Assembly: GCA_041662445.1 (NCBI GenBank)
Contig: JBAZSL010000013.1
Coordinates: forward strand, 1-49,802
Source: UASB124 sp041662445
GTDB taxonomy: Bacteria > Babelota > Babeliae > Babelales > RVW-14
Length of the DNA: 49,802 bases
Direction of reading: 5' to 3'
Under the pieces are notes generated by a model that was not told the DNA's origin, made no database searches, and saw nothing but the letters and a program-made list of their open reading frames with translations. This document shows, one piece after another, positions 33,077-41,105 of the stretch. The position numbers and the translations under genes were made by a program. Positions within the stretch are counted from its first letter, which is position 1, and the number at the start of each line of letters is the position of its first letter.

Positions 33077-35491
33077 CTATGCGCGTTTTTTTTCTGCGGG
33101 CGCTGCTTTGTTGCTAAGAAGCGCAAATGATTTTTTAAGATCACCAAGTTTGATGCTTCCCTTGCCCTCGTTCATCTTGAGTTGCAATGAGACACGGGCC
33201 AATTCGTTGCGCGCAAATTTTTTGAAATCATCGGCGGCATTGAGCGTCATAACGCTTTCTAAAAATGTCTTTGCCTCACCCATTTTGTTGAGTCGCTCAA
33301 GACAATGCGCAACTCTAAAAAAAGCTTGTGCAACCGGCTGTGGCAATGTTGTCACTTTTCTAAACAACTCATATGCATGCACAAAATCATTCTTTGTAAA
33401 CAGTGTTTCCGCCAAATTATAAAGATAACGCGCCTCAAGCGGATTGCTTCTAACCAATCGTTCATAAATCGCCTGAGCTTTCTCATGATTTCCCATTAAA
33501 AAGTATGCGTTTGCCATGTTGAACCAGACCTGATCGTTAGCAGCGCCTCGTTTTACAATTTGTTCAAAAGCTTGCGCAGCTTCTTGGTGTTTTTGCAGCT
33601 TGAGGCTCATTTGCCCCAATTTAAAAAACACTTCTGGAACATCTAGATCGCCTTCAGTTGATTTTTTTAAATTTTCCCACGCCAGAAGATGATCGCCACG
33701 CTCTTCGTAAAGACGCGCAAGGTTGAAATAAGCTTTACCGTAATAAGGACGAAGCTGAACGGCAATTTTAAGCGCTTGCTCGGCATCAGCATAATTCTTT
33801 TTCTGGAGAAGCAACGTTCCCATGTTGTTATATGCTTCTGGATAATTTGGACAAATATGAATAGCGCCTTTAAGCGAATCTATCGCCTTATCAACTTCAC
33901 CTTTCATCGAATATGCAACAGAGAGATTGCTCAATGGATCGGCATAATGAGCATCAAGCGCTATTGCTTGATGATATTCGGCAATTGATTCATCCACGCG
34001 TCCGGCTTCAGACAGCGCAACTCCAAAATTGTTATGGGAACGAGCCTTGTTAGGAGCTTTTTGCACATTATCTTGCCAAAAAGCAACACCAGACGCCCAA
34101 ATTTTATTGCGTTCGTAAGCACCCAACCCAACAAAAAGTAAAACACACGTAAGCGCCATGAGGTGCGCTTCACGCGTTAAAAAATATGAAGGAACATTAC
34201 GCAGCAACGCCCACGCGGCAACAAAAAGATACGTCAGGGCAACGGCAAACATGAAAAGAACACCAATGGATGCCAAATACGTTTTATAGTCACACACCAA
34301 TTCTGCTGATGGAATAATGGAAGAACGAGGCGCAACAGATATAAAGAACCACAACAGTCCAAATACCATAACCGAAAAACGTCGCTGCATCATTGAACGG
34401 ATTATAAAAAAGAAAATGCAGGCCAAGAGGAGAAGCGGAAAAATAACTTCGGCACTAAAAAAACCTGGGGCTATCTTCCAATCGTATTCGACGCTGATAC
34501 CGAATGGCCATAAAAAGATCAACAGATAGTGCACGATTACTTTAAATTCGGACATGCAGAACATCCATGGTGTTATAACATCAAACGCGTCCGCCGTCAG
34601 AATATTGCCACGATTATTACCAGTAGATGTATGCATGGTAAGTGCATTCCATAACATAACAGCGCCATTTTCCATGCCAGCGATCTGATGGGCCAACAAA
34701 AGCAGAAACCCTACGCCGAGCACCACAAAAAGAACAAAACGTTTTTTAAAAGCCTGCCATTCCTCTTGCGCAACAAAAAACCAATCGACTAATAAAAGGA
34801 GAAACGGCAGTACTACGACAACTTCTTTGGTTCCGCATGAAATGAGCGCCAAAAAACCGGTCAACGTGAAAAGTGAAACTTTACCGGCCAGCGAAGATGT
34901 CTGCATTGCCTTAACATATGCAAGAAGCGTAAGAATGATAAAAAAGCTCGCAAGACCTTCTAGGCGTGCTTGAATAACATAGGAAACTGTCTGTGTTTGT
35001 ACGGGGTGTAACAAAAAAAGGCCACTCGTCAAAAAAGCAATCAACGCTGCATGAGCTTTTAAGAAGATGTGTTTGCGAGAAGATGAACATAGGGCATATA
35101 CCAAATAAAACAGACTCACGCCGGTGAGTACGTGAATCGTGACATTGCAAAGACGGTAATAAAATGGATCAAATCTTCCAATGCGAAAATTAAGTACGTT
35201 AAGCCAATCGCCAAACCAACGGGAGCTACACCACCAGCGACTTAAGGCATCATCAAAACGTATGCTAAATTTTTTGGCAATGTGAGCGATATCATCAAAT
35301 TGAAATGGATATTGGAGTGATGGGTAATAAATTAATCCGGTAATAAAAGCCAAAATGCCTGGTGGAAGAAGCGCGCGTAGAAGACGATTTTTTATTACAG
35401 AGGTTTCGGGCTGAACAGTCGCAGCACCGCTCTCCGGTTGTACATTTTGGTCAGAAACAATGCGTGCATCCTTTTTGTCGGTCCTTGTCAT
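33077..35491 (-). CDS. polytopic membrane protein with C-terminal TPR repeats (TMTC-like), second paralogue
   Basis: 804 residues from the ATG at 35491, chosen because AGGGAGAA precedes it; the frame is open 17 codons further. Same architecture as its downstream neighbour: FDDIAHIAKKF after the first helix, the HPVQTQTVSYVIQARLEG segment, about ten helices, then about eight TPRs (HNNFGVALSEAGRVDESIAE, AYFNLARLYEERGDHLLAWE). The C-terminus adds a basic tail (LLSNKAAPAEKKRA). The pair lies 15 bp apart and opens the five-gene transcript ending in prfA. Candidate GT-C type protein glycosyltransferase by family resemblance. Confidence 0.8.
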   Translation of the reverse strand: MTRTDKKDARIVSDQNVQPESGAATVQPETSVIKNRLLRALLPPGILAFITGLIYYPSLQYPFQFDDIAHIAKKFSIRFDDALSRWWCSSRWFGDWLNVLNFRIGRFDPFYYRLCNVTIHVLTGVSLFYLVYALCSSSRKHIFLKAHAALIAFLTSGLFLLHPVQTQTVSYVIQARLEGLASFFIILTLLAYVKAMQTSSLAGKVSLFTLTGFLALISCGTKEVVVVLPFLLLLVDWFFVAQEEWQAFKKRFVLFVVLGVGFLLLLAHQIAGMENGAVMLWNALTMHTSTGNNRGNILTADAFDVITPWMFCMSEFKVIVHYLLIFLWPFGISVEYDWKIAPGFFSAEVIFPLLLLACIFFFIIRSMMQRRFSVMVFGLLWFFISVAPRSSIIPSAELVCDYKTYLASIGVLFMFAVALTYLFVAAWALLRNVPSYFLTREAHLMALTCVLLFVGLGAYERNKIWASGVAFWQDNVQKAPNKARSHNNFGVALSEAGRVDESIAEYHQAIALDAHYADPLSNLSVAYSMKGEVDKAIDSLKGAIHICPNYPEAYNNMGTLLLQKKNYADAEQALKIAVQLRPYYGKAYFNLARLYEERGDHLLAWENLKKSTEGDLDVPEVFFKLGQMSLKLQKHQEAAQAFEQIVKRGAANDQVWFNMANAYFLMGNHEKAQAIYERLVRSNPLEARYLYNLAETLFTKNDFVHAYELFRKVTTLPQPVAQAFFRVAHCLERLNKMGEAKTFLESVMTLNAADDFKKFARNELARVSLQLKMNEGKGSIKLGDLKKSFALLSNKAAPAEKKRA

Positions 35492-35595
35492 AGATTCTCC
35501 CTTTTTTTTGTATGACAACACACACATATACGTGAATGTCATGTGATAACGACTCTCATGCCGATTGTAATCAAAAAAAAGCAGATGTCGAATAT

Positions 35596-35644
35596 TTGGC
35601 CGGGCCTATTTGACGAGGCGTCTACTTGACCGGGTCTATTTGAC
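35596..35644. repeat. imperfect 30-bp tandem repeat in a divergent intergenic region
   Basis: TTGGCCGGGCCTATTTGAC (35596-35614) returns 30 bp later as TTGACCGGGTCTATTTGAC (35626-35644). A GC-rich palindrome, GGCCCGGGCGGGCC, follows at about 35695. The region separates the minus-strand TPR operon from the plus-strand site-2 protease genes; it may be regulatory or a decayed repeat. No confident promoter was seen. Confidence 0.55.
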
Positions 35645-35731
35645 CAATACAGCGATCTATCTTATGCTTGATCCCGTCTTCGCCCTGGCAGTTTGGCCCG
35701 GGCGGGCCATTTTAGGGAGTCAATAAAAATC

Positions 35732-36496
35732 ATGAACGTACAACAATCGTGGTTAACAAAAACAAGCGTTGAATTGTCACGGGGGCAACAGTTTCTTTCT
35801 GTCCTCAATCTTTTTGCAACACTTTTCCCCGTTTTTCTCCTTCTTTTTACATGGCGTGGGTTTATTCAGGCCCTTGCCGCACGACTCATGGGAGACAAAA
35901 CGGCACAAGAAGCAGGATTCTTGACGCTTAATCCCTTTGCACACGTCGATGTTTTAGGCCTTACCATTGTTATCGGTATATTTTTTGCCATTGGCGGACT
36001 TTTCTATGCAGTATTACCGCCCATAGTTTTGCTTATTTTTCTCATTCTTTTAGGCGTACGATGGACAATCCCCGTACCCGTTGATGACACACAATTCAAG
36101 CATTATCGCCTTGGTGGCATTGTTACATCGATATCGGGGCCTTTGGGTAATTTCTTACTCGCCTTCATCTCGATTGCACTTTTGAAGATAATCCTATCTT
36201 TTGCCTTACCTGCTTATGCTGTTATTTCACTCATCCAAGTTTTTGACACGCTCATCTATACAGCACTCTTTTTTGGCATTATGGATCTTATTCCCATCCC
36301 ACCCTTTGATGGCGGCAGATTGCTCCACTATCTTCTCCCCTACCGGCTCCAACACATTGTCGGATGGCTTGAAGAGTATTCTCTCTACATTTTGCTCATT
36401 CTCTTTGCTGCACCCGTCGTCAGTGATATCTTCTTTGGCGTTATAGCAACATGCGCTCTGATTATTAAGACCGCAATGTTGCGCATATTTTTCTAG
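35732..36496 (+). CDS. site-2 protease family protein without the HExxH motif (probable pseudoprotease)
   Basis: 254 residues, about six membrane helices. It aligns with the active site-2 protease encoded next to it: WRGFIQALAARLMGD here stands where FHEFSHALVAHWLGD stands there, so both zinc-binding His and the catalytic Glu are replaced (R42, G43, Q46). The later motif is kept (LIPIPPFDGGRLL), as is LTLNPFAHVDVLGL and SGPLGNFLLA. The start at 35732 is chosen for the family-like length; upstream sequence is GC-rich non-coding. Likely a regulatory or structural partner of the active paralogue, 23 bp downstream (inference). Confidence 0.82.
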   Translation: MNVQQSWLTKTSVELSRGQQFLSVLNLFATLFPVFLLLFTWRGFIQALAARLMGDKTAQEAGFLTLNPFAHVDVLGLTIVIGIFFAIGGLFYAVLPPIVLLIFLILLGVRWTIPVPVDDTQFKHYRLGGIVTSISGPLGNFLLAFISIALLKIILSFALPAYAVISLIQVFDTLIYTALFFGIMDLIPIPPFDGGRLLHYLLPYRLQHIVGWLEEYSLYILLILFAAPVVSDIFFGVIATCALIIKTAMLRIFF

Positions 36497-36519
36497 GCGC
36501 CAAACTTTTAAGGATTCTC

Positions 36520-37152
36520 ATGTATTCTTCCTGGTTTAGCTTCTTTGCCAAGGTGGCCATTATACTTCCGGCGTTTCTTATCGCTGTCTCATTTCACGAA
36601 TTTTCGCATGCATTGGTGGCACATTGGCTCGGTGACGACACCGCAAAAAATCGTGGCCGGCTTACACTCAATCCGTTAGCACACGTTGACCTGTTGGGTC
36701 TTTTCTTTTTGCTTATTTTTCGCATCGGATGGGCAAGCCCTGTTCCCATGGATTATCGTAATTTTAAGCATCCACGCATCTATTCAATTATTGCAGCACT
36801 TGCCGGCCCTTTTTCAAATTTTCTTCTCGCCTACGTGTGTTTTTTGACCATCGCCCACTTTCCGGGGCAATTATTTGCTCCTGCCTTTGTCGTCAGTATT
36901 ACCCAGGTTCTCAGTGCAACTGCTGACGTCAATGTCATGCTCGGTGCTTTTAACATTCTTCCCATACCACCACTCGATGGCAGCCATATCGTCAATGCAC
37001 TGCTCATCGAAAAATTTCCACGAGCCGTTGCATGGCTGCATCGCTACTCATTGATAATCCTCCTTGTGCTCTTTATCACCCCACAGTTCCAAACTATGCT
37101 TTCCGACTTTTTTACGTATACTGAGCAAATACTTAAAAGCCTTGTTTTTTAG
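36520..37152 (+). CDS. site-2 protease family zinc metalloprotease (active-type)
   Basis: 210 residues, polytopic. The zinc motif is HEFSH (His26, Glu27, His30) in VSFHEFSHALVAHWLGDD; the second ligand region is LPIPPLDGSHIV with Asp. RLTLNPLAHVDLLGL and AGPFSNFLLAY complete the compact bacterial S2P type. Such enzymes cleave substrates within the membrane. AAGGATTCTC precedes the ATG. It follows the HExxH-less paralogue by 23 bp and precedes tyrS by 12 bp. Confidence 0.93.
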   Translation: MYSSWFSFFAKVAIILPAFLIAVSFHEFSHALVAHWLGDDTAKNRGRLTLNPLAHVDLLGLFFLLIFRIGWASPVPMDYRNFKHPRIYSIIAALAGPFSNFLLAYVCFLTIAHFPGQLFAPAFVVSITQVLSATADVNVMLGAFNILPIPPLDGSHIVNALLIEKFPRAVAWLHRYSLIILLVLFITPQFQTMLSDFFTYTEQILKSLVF

Positions 37153-37164
37153 CAGGATAAATAT

Positions 37165-38364
37165 ATGGCACACGACGCAAAAGAAGTGCTTGAAATCATC
37201 ACCTCCGGTACCGTTCAGGTAACTCCTCGCGAAGATTTGGTCAAAAAATTACTCAGCAAAAAACAACTCACCATAAAATTTGGAGCCGATCCAACAGCTC
37301 CTGATTTACATTTGGGACACGCTGTTGTCCTCACCAAGCTTCGCCAGTTACAAGATCTTGGGCATAAAATAATTTTCCTTATCGGTGATTACACTGCACG
37401 CATCGGTGACCCAACAGGACGATCCAAGACACGTCCTCCACTCAGCGGTGAAGAAATTGCCGCCAATGCACAAACCTATCTCAATCAAGTAGGCAAAATC
37501 CTTGATCTTGCACAAACGCAGGTACGTTATAACAGTGAATGGCTTGCCAAACTCTCGTTCGCCGATGTTATTCATCTTTGCAGCAAAGCAACGATCGCAC
37601 AGTTAGCGGAGCGTGAAGACTTTGCCCAACGCCTCAAAGACAAAACACCAATAGGCATGCACGAAATGCTCTATCCCCTCATGCAAGGGTATGACTCTGT
37701 TGCACTGCACGCCGATGTCGAACTTGGGGGCACCGACCAGACATTTAATTTACTCATGGGCCGCCATCTCCAAGAAACATACGGACAAGAGCCGCAGGTA
37801 ATTATTACCCTACCGCTTCTTGAAGGTCTTGATGGCGTACGCAAAATGTCAAAAAGCTATGGCAACTATGTCGGGCTCTGGGAGCCAGCAGAAGGCGCTT
37901 ACGGCAAGCTCATGTCAATTTCTGATGAACTGATGTGGCGTTATTATGTACTTCTTTGCGGTAAGACAACAAGCGAAGTCGAAACACTTAAGCAGGGTGT
38001 GGCTGAAAATAAACTGCATCCAATGGAGCTCAAAAAAGCACTCGCTTTTACCATTATTAAACGTTTTTGGTCAGCAACCGAGGCACAAAATGCCCAACAA
38101 CAATTTGAAACACTTTTTCAACAACGTGATTATTCAGCAGCCCAAGAGGTAGCACTCCCGCCTCACACACCCAATCCTATTTGGATTGTTGATTTGCTTA
38201 AAGCACTCGGCGCACTTACCAGCTCATCGGAAGCCAAACGATTGATAGAATCAAAGGCTATCGAGATCGATGGTACTGCTGTTACTGACTTTAAAGCCTC
38301 AGTTACATACAAATCGGGAATGACCATCAAAGTTGGTAAACACCGCTTCTACCGGCTTCAATAA
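37165..38364 (+). CDS. tyrS: tyrosyl-tRNA synthetase
   Basis: Charges tRNA-Tyr. HIGH-like HLGH at 49-52 in ADPTAPDLHLGHAVVL, KMSKS-type GVRKMSKSYGNYVGLW near residue 233, the VELGGTDQTFNLLMGR tyrosine/tRNA region and a C-terminal S4 RNA-binding domain (SSEAKRLIESKAIEIDG). 399 residues, consistent with the TyrZ-like bacterial type. AGGA precedes the ATG. Third gene of the plus-strand run after the two S2P genes. Confidence 0.97.
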   Translation: MAHDAKEVLEIITSGTVQVTPREDLVKKLLSKKQLTIKFGADPTAPDLHLGHAVVLTKLRQLQDLGHKIIFLIGDYTARIGDPTGRSKTRPPLSGEEIAANAQTYLNQVGKILDLAQTQVRYNSEWLAKLSFADVIHLCSKATIAQLAEREDFAQRLKDKTPIGMHEMLYPLMQGYDSVALHADVELGGTDQTFNLLMGRHLQETYGQEPQVIITLPLLEGLDGVRKMSKSYGNYVGLWEPAEGAYGKLMSISDELMWRYYVLLCGKTTSEVETLKQGVAENKLHPMELKKALAFTIIKRFWSATEAQNAQQQFETLFQQRDYSAAQEVALPPHTPNPIWIVDLLKALGALTSSSEAKRLIESKAIEIDGTAVTDFKASVTYKSGMTIKVGKHRFYRLQ

Positions 38365-38423
38365 CACAGGTTCTTGAGTTTAGAAATTGAATCCTGTTTA
38401 ACCTAGCTATCTTGGACGTGGCT

Positions 38424-38453
38424 TTTGTCATCCCGGGCAAGGACCCGGGATCT
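38424..38453. repeat. palindromic repeat element, left copy
   Basis: TCATCCCGGGCAAGGACCCG: a stem-forming unit with two CCCGGG cores. It reappears inverted at 38622-38653 on the other side of a GIY-YIG gene remnant. Such palindromes ending in a TCATCCCGGG-like core are common dispersed elements in host-associated bacteria. Confidence 0.75.
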
Positions 38454-38472
38454 AGAATTACCAAATCTTGGA

Positions 38473-38625
38473 TCAATCAAAATAGTTGTACAATTCAACA
38501 TGAACAAGCCGTGCAAGACCATATCGTTTGGTGAAACTCTCCACAACGGCGTTTTTGTGCTCTAACATCCGTCGCTGCAAGTTATTGGTAATACCTATGC
38601 ACAAAGTACCATTATGTTTATGGAT
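38473..38625 (-). pseudogene. GIY-YIG nuclease remnant
   Basis: On the minus strand 50 codons read HKHNGTLCIGITNNLQRRML and then EHKNAVVESFTKRYGLARLV before a TGA at 38473-38475. This is the central part of a small GIY-YIG (UvrC/YhbQ-like) protein, whose usual start (..YVYIL.. with GTLYIG) and C-terminal half are missing. The palindromic element 38622-38653 sits at its 5' end and brings an in-frame stop. It is thus a fragment, not a gene. Confidence 0.8.
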
Positions 38626-38653
38626 CCCGGGTCCTTATGCCCGGGATGACAAA
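38622..38653. repeat. palindromic repeat element, right copy (inverted)
   Basis: GGATCCCGGGTCCTTATGCC onward; the reverse complement matches the left copy at 38424-38453 with small differences in the loop. It interrupts the 5' side of the GIY-YIG remnant, so it is mobile or was inserted. Confidence 0.75.
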
Positions 38654-38714
38654 GTTTTCGCATTCTAAAATCTTTCTTACAGAATGCCACGCACAAATAG
38701 GTTTCGAAAGAGGT

Positions 38715-39593
38715 CTAATAGCACAGGCTTTTGAGTTTTTTGATCTCATTCATAAAGTCATGCTTGGTGTCATAGTAGAATATTTTGTCGCAATCAACAG
38801 CGGCATACAAAGTATATTTACCCAGAGCGTTAGAATAAGTATTTTCTGCCACCGAAAGCCACCGCTGAGATTCGAGATTAAAAAAATCGCACGTAGGTTT
38901 GGGCACAGAATCCGCAATCAATTGGCACGCCGAAACAACCTGCTGCCGCAACAATGCAAAAGGCATAGAATCACAATCAACACTTTGCCATGGCTGATCG
39001 GTTAAGGCATAAAAATGTAAGAACTGCAACGCAGCAGCAAGTGTATACCGATATCCAAAATCTTCAGTTCGTACAGATTTGAGCGCATCACGATTGTGTG
39101 CATGCTTCAACAAGATAGTAAGCGGAATGTACATCAGCACCAACGTAACATCAAAACCCATGTCTTTAAGAAATCTACAGAACGGCGCCGAAATATCTGC
39201 ATAGGTTTCCCTGTTAAGCAGCGTCGCATCGCACACAATCAAATTAGTATCACATGAACACTCTATAACTTTTCTGAGAAGTACAAGATGCTCTTCGGCA
39301 AGCCCCAGCTCTTGCCAGTTTGCTATTGCGCGACAATCAGCACCAGCATCAACAGACCCATGAACATCGCCAAGAGAGGCAATACGCATAGTAGGAAAAA
39401 ATTTTACAAGTTCACGCATAACATGGTTTTTGGCTTTGCTTGCCGGTCCGTTAAGAATAATTACTTTCCCCGGCGCAATGGGTACTTTCTCGCCATCATC
39501 AATGAGCCTTGCATATCCACCCATTCCACACGCTGATTCAAAAACAAAAACGATCTGGATACACCATAATCTTTTGAATAACAACAAGCGCAT
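38715..39593 (-). CDS. exported protein with a degenerate P-loop (kinase/CPT-like), unknown
   Basis: 292 residues from the ATG at 39593, chosen because GGGGGAG precedes it and a signal peptide starts there (MRLLLFKRLWCIQIVFVFES). Near residue 43, VIILNGPASKAKNHVMREL resembles the Walker A strand-loop of chloramphenicol phosphotransferase-like and zeta-type kinases (GPxSxGKS), but the invariant Gly-Lys-Ser/Thr reads Ala-Lys-Asn. Later LIVCDATLLNRETYAD and DVTLVLMYIPL resemble Walker B and following strands of that family. Probably not a normal kinase; function unknown. Alone between palindromic repeats and murI. Confidence 0.65.
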   Translation of the reverse strand: MRLLLFKRLWCIQIVFVFESACGMGGYARLIDDGEKVPIAPGKVIILNGPASKAKNHVMRELVKFFPTMRIASLGDVHGSVDAGADCRAIANWQELGLAEEHLVLLRKVIECSCDTNLIVCDATLLNRETYADISAPFCRFLKDMGFDVTLVLMYIPLTILLKHAHNRDALKSVRTEDFGYRYTLAAALQFLHFYALTDQPWQSVDCDSMPFALLRQQVVSACQLIADSVPKPTCDFFNLESQRWLSVAENTYSNALGKYTLYAAVDCDKIFYYDTKHDFMNEIKKLKSLCY

Positions 39594-39686
39594 AGGCTCT
39601 CCCCCGTATAAAAAACTAAACCCGACAATTTTTAGTGTGCCGGGTACAACAGGTAAAAATCTAGGGATGCGTCTCAATGATAAATT

Positions 39687-40475
39687 TTAGAGGCTTGCAA
39701 GCACAACATCAACGACAATATCGGGGCCGATAAGCTTTTGTGCTATGCGTTTAAAAGATTCAGGATCACGCGTCGCATGCATACGAACAAAGCGCTCCTG
39801 CTGGCTAGACACTATGTACTGTTTGGAGAGTTCGGCAGCCCGTCGTACTACCGCTTCATTAGAATCAAGAATGGCTACTGAGGAAGAAAGAAGGGCTGCA
39901 ATATGCTCCCGTATGAAGGGATAATGAGTACATGCAAGCCCAACAACATCAACACCGGCCTCAAGCGCGGGCTTAAGATACATTGCCAATTTTTCTCTAA
40001 TTACCGGTTCATCACCACGACCATCTTCAATAAGTCGCGCTAAATCGGGACATGCAATATTGAACACCTGGACACCACCGGCATACTTTGCAATAAGATC
40101 TTGTTGATACGCACTTGCCGCCGTCATGGGCGTTGCAAGAATGGCAACTCTTTTGACTTTTGATTGTTCGCATGCTGGTTTGACAACTGGCACAACGCCC
40201 ACAAATGGGATGGTGAATTTTTGGCGCAAAAAGTCCAGAGCGGAAACTGAAAGCGTATTGCACGCAACAACAACCAATTCGACATCATACTGTGCGATCA
40301 AAAAAGCAACGAGGTTTTCAGCGATCTTGAGCAATTCCTCACGCGTTTTATCGCCAAAGGGCATGTTGTTATTGTCGGCACAATAAACAAGATTGTGCTG
40401 TGGCACGTGATGTGCCAGAAGTTTGAAAATGCCAAGACCGCCTACGCCAGAATCGATAACCCCAATAGTTGCCAT
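39687..40475 (-). CDS. murI: glutamate racemase
   Basis: Makes D-glutamate for peptidoglycan. DSGVGG at 8-13, catalytic Cys72 in VVACNTLS and Cys182 in GLACTHYPFI, YCADNNNMPFGDKT in between. 262 residues, family-normal. GAGAGG precedes the ATG. Its presence means the organism makes or modifies peptidoglycan, or keeps D-Glu for another use. It lies 93 bp upstream of the kinase-like exported protein on the same strand. Confidence 0.96.
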   Translation of the reverse strand: MATIGVIDSGVGGLGIFKLLAHHVPQHNLVYCADNNNMPFGDKTREELLKIAENLVAFLIAQYDVELVVVACNTLSVSALDFLRQKFTIPFVGVVPVVKPACEQSKVKRVAILATPMTAASAYQQDLIAKYAGGVQVFNIACPDLARLIEDGRGDEPVIREKLAMYLKPALEAGVDVVGLACTHYPFIREHIAALLSSSVAILDSNEAVVRRAAELSKQYIVSSQQERFVRMHATRDPESFKRIAQKLIGPDIVVDVVLASL

Positions 40476-40516
40476 GAATAAATGCCTCTCAATAGGTCAC
40501 ATTTTAAAAATATACG

Positions 40517-40730
40517 AGGTTCCGTTAACTTTTTACGTCATCCCCCACCTACGCTGGAACTAGCTACGGCGGGCAGGCCGCTGACTTCTTACGTCGTCTC
40601 CGCGAAAGCGGAGACCCAGGGTTTTCGTTTTAGCTTACGATAATAAAAGATTGATAGCGAAAACACATGTTTTATCTGGATTCCCTCTTTCGAGGGAATG
40701 ACCTCGTTGTCATAAAAGTCAACAGAGCCT
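40517..40730. repeat. MITE-like block with terminal inverted repeats and nested hairpins
   Basis: Ends match as an imperfect inverted repeat: GGTTCCGTTAACTTTTTACG (from 40518) and, on the other strand, AGGCTCTGTTGACTTTTATG (from 40730). Inside are two tight hairpins: GTCTCCGC-GAAA-GCGGAGAC at 40596-40615 and TTCCCTC-TTTC-GAGGGAA at 40681-40698. No reading frame is present. The organisation fits a non-autonomous element or several palindromes stacked together. It fills the gap between murI and the antitoxin remnant. Confidence 0.5.
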
Positions 40731-40748
40731 AGAGTTTACCACGATTTA

Positions 40749-40892
40749 TCAAAACGCGTGCAACCACCGTTTTTTGACAATAAACTTCATCATGCGCTCA
40801 AATTCGGGCCGCGAAGCTTCGTATTCTGCTCTCACGAGAGCATTCTTTAAGACTTCTTCTTTAAAGCTTTTAAAATCGGGTCTTTTATCCAT
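40749..40892 (-). pseudogene. XRE-type antitoxin, N-terminal fragment
   Basis: 47 residues from the ATG at 40892 (CAAGG upstream): RPDFKSFKEEVLKNALVRAE, then YEASRPEFERMMKFIVKKR and a short unrelated end WLHAF. The front matches the N-terminal helix found before the helix-turn-helix in many HigA/XRE antitoxins (..F.EELLKDPEFRAEYE.L..E). The HTH part is absent; the sequence breaks where the repeat block begins at about 40740. A dead toxin-antitoxin remnant. Confidence 0.55.
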
Positions 40893-40955
40893 TTTTTTAC
40901 CTTGGCCATGCGCTTTTTGGCTAATGCCATTTTCACCAGCTGGACGCACATATAA

Positions 40956-40985
40956 AAAAGCCCCCGACATAAATCGGAGGCTTTT
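40956..40985 (-). terminator. intrinsic terminator
   Basis: 12-bp stem AAAAGCCCCCGA (40956-40967)/TCGGAGGCTTTT (40974-40985) with one G-U pair and a T-run on the minus strand. It lies 70 bp beyond the original stop (41055) of the IS-interrupted exported protein gene and would end that transcript. Confidence 0.75.
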
Positions 40986-41054
40986 AGCAAATTTTGCAGT
41001 TACTATTGGTCCCAACACCGATGAGTTATTGTAAAGAACACTGATCTCTATTCA

Positions 41055-41105
41055 TTACCAGCCTATCGAACTTGCGCCTCCAATTGAATCTCTAGCAACT
41101 ATATC
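41055..41105 (-). pseudogene. detached 3' end of the exported protein gene 42231-42968
   Basis: To the left of the IS the minus strand reads GATATA (one copy of the target duplication) then codons for VARDSIGGASSIGW and a TAA. Read through without the IS and one copy of GATATA, this continues the exported protein in frame (..EKADI-VARDSIGG..). So these are its original C-terminal codons. Confidence 0.75.

Noticed and set aside
38637..39005. 122-codon plus-strand frame
   Set aside because: Antisense to the exported kinase-like protein and starting in a palindromic repeat.
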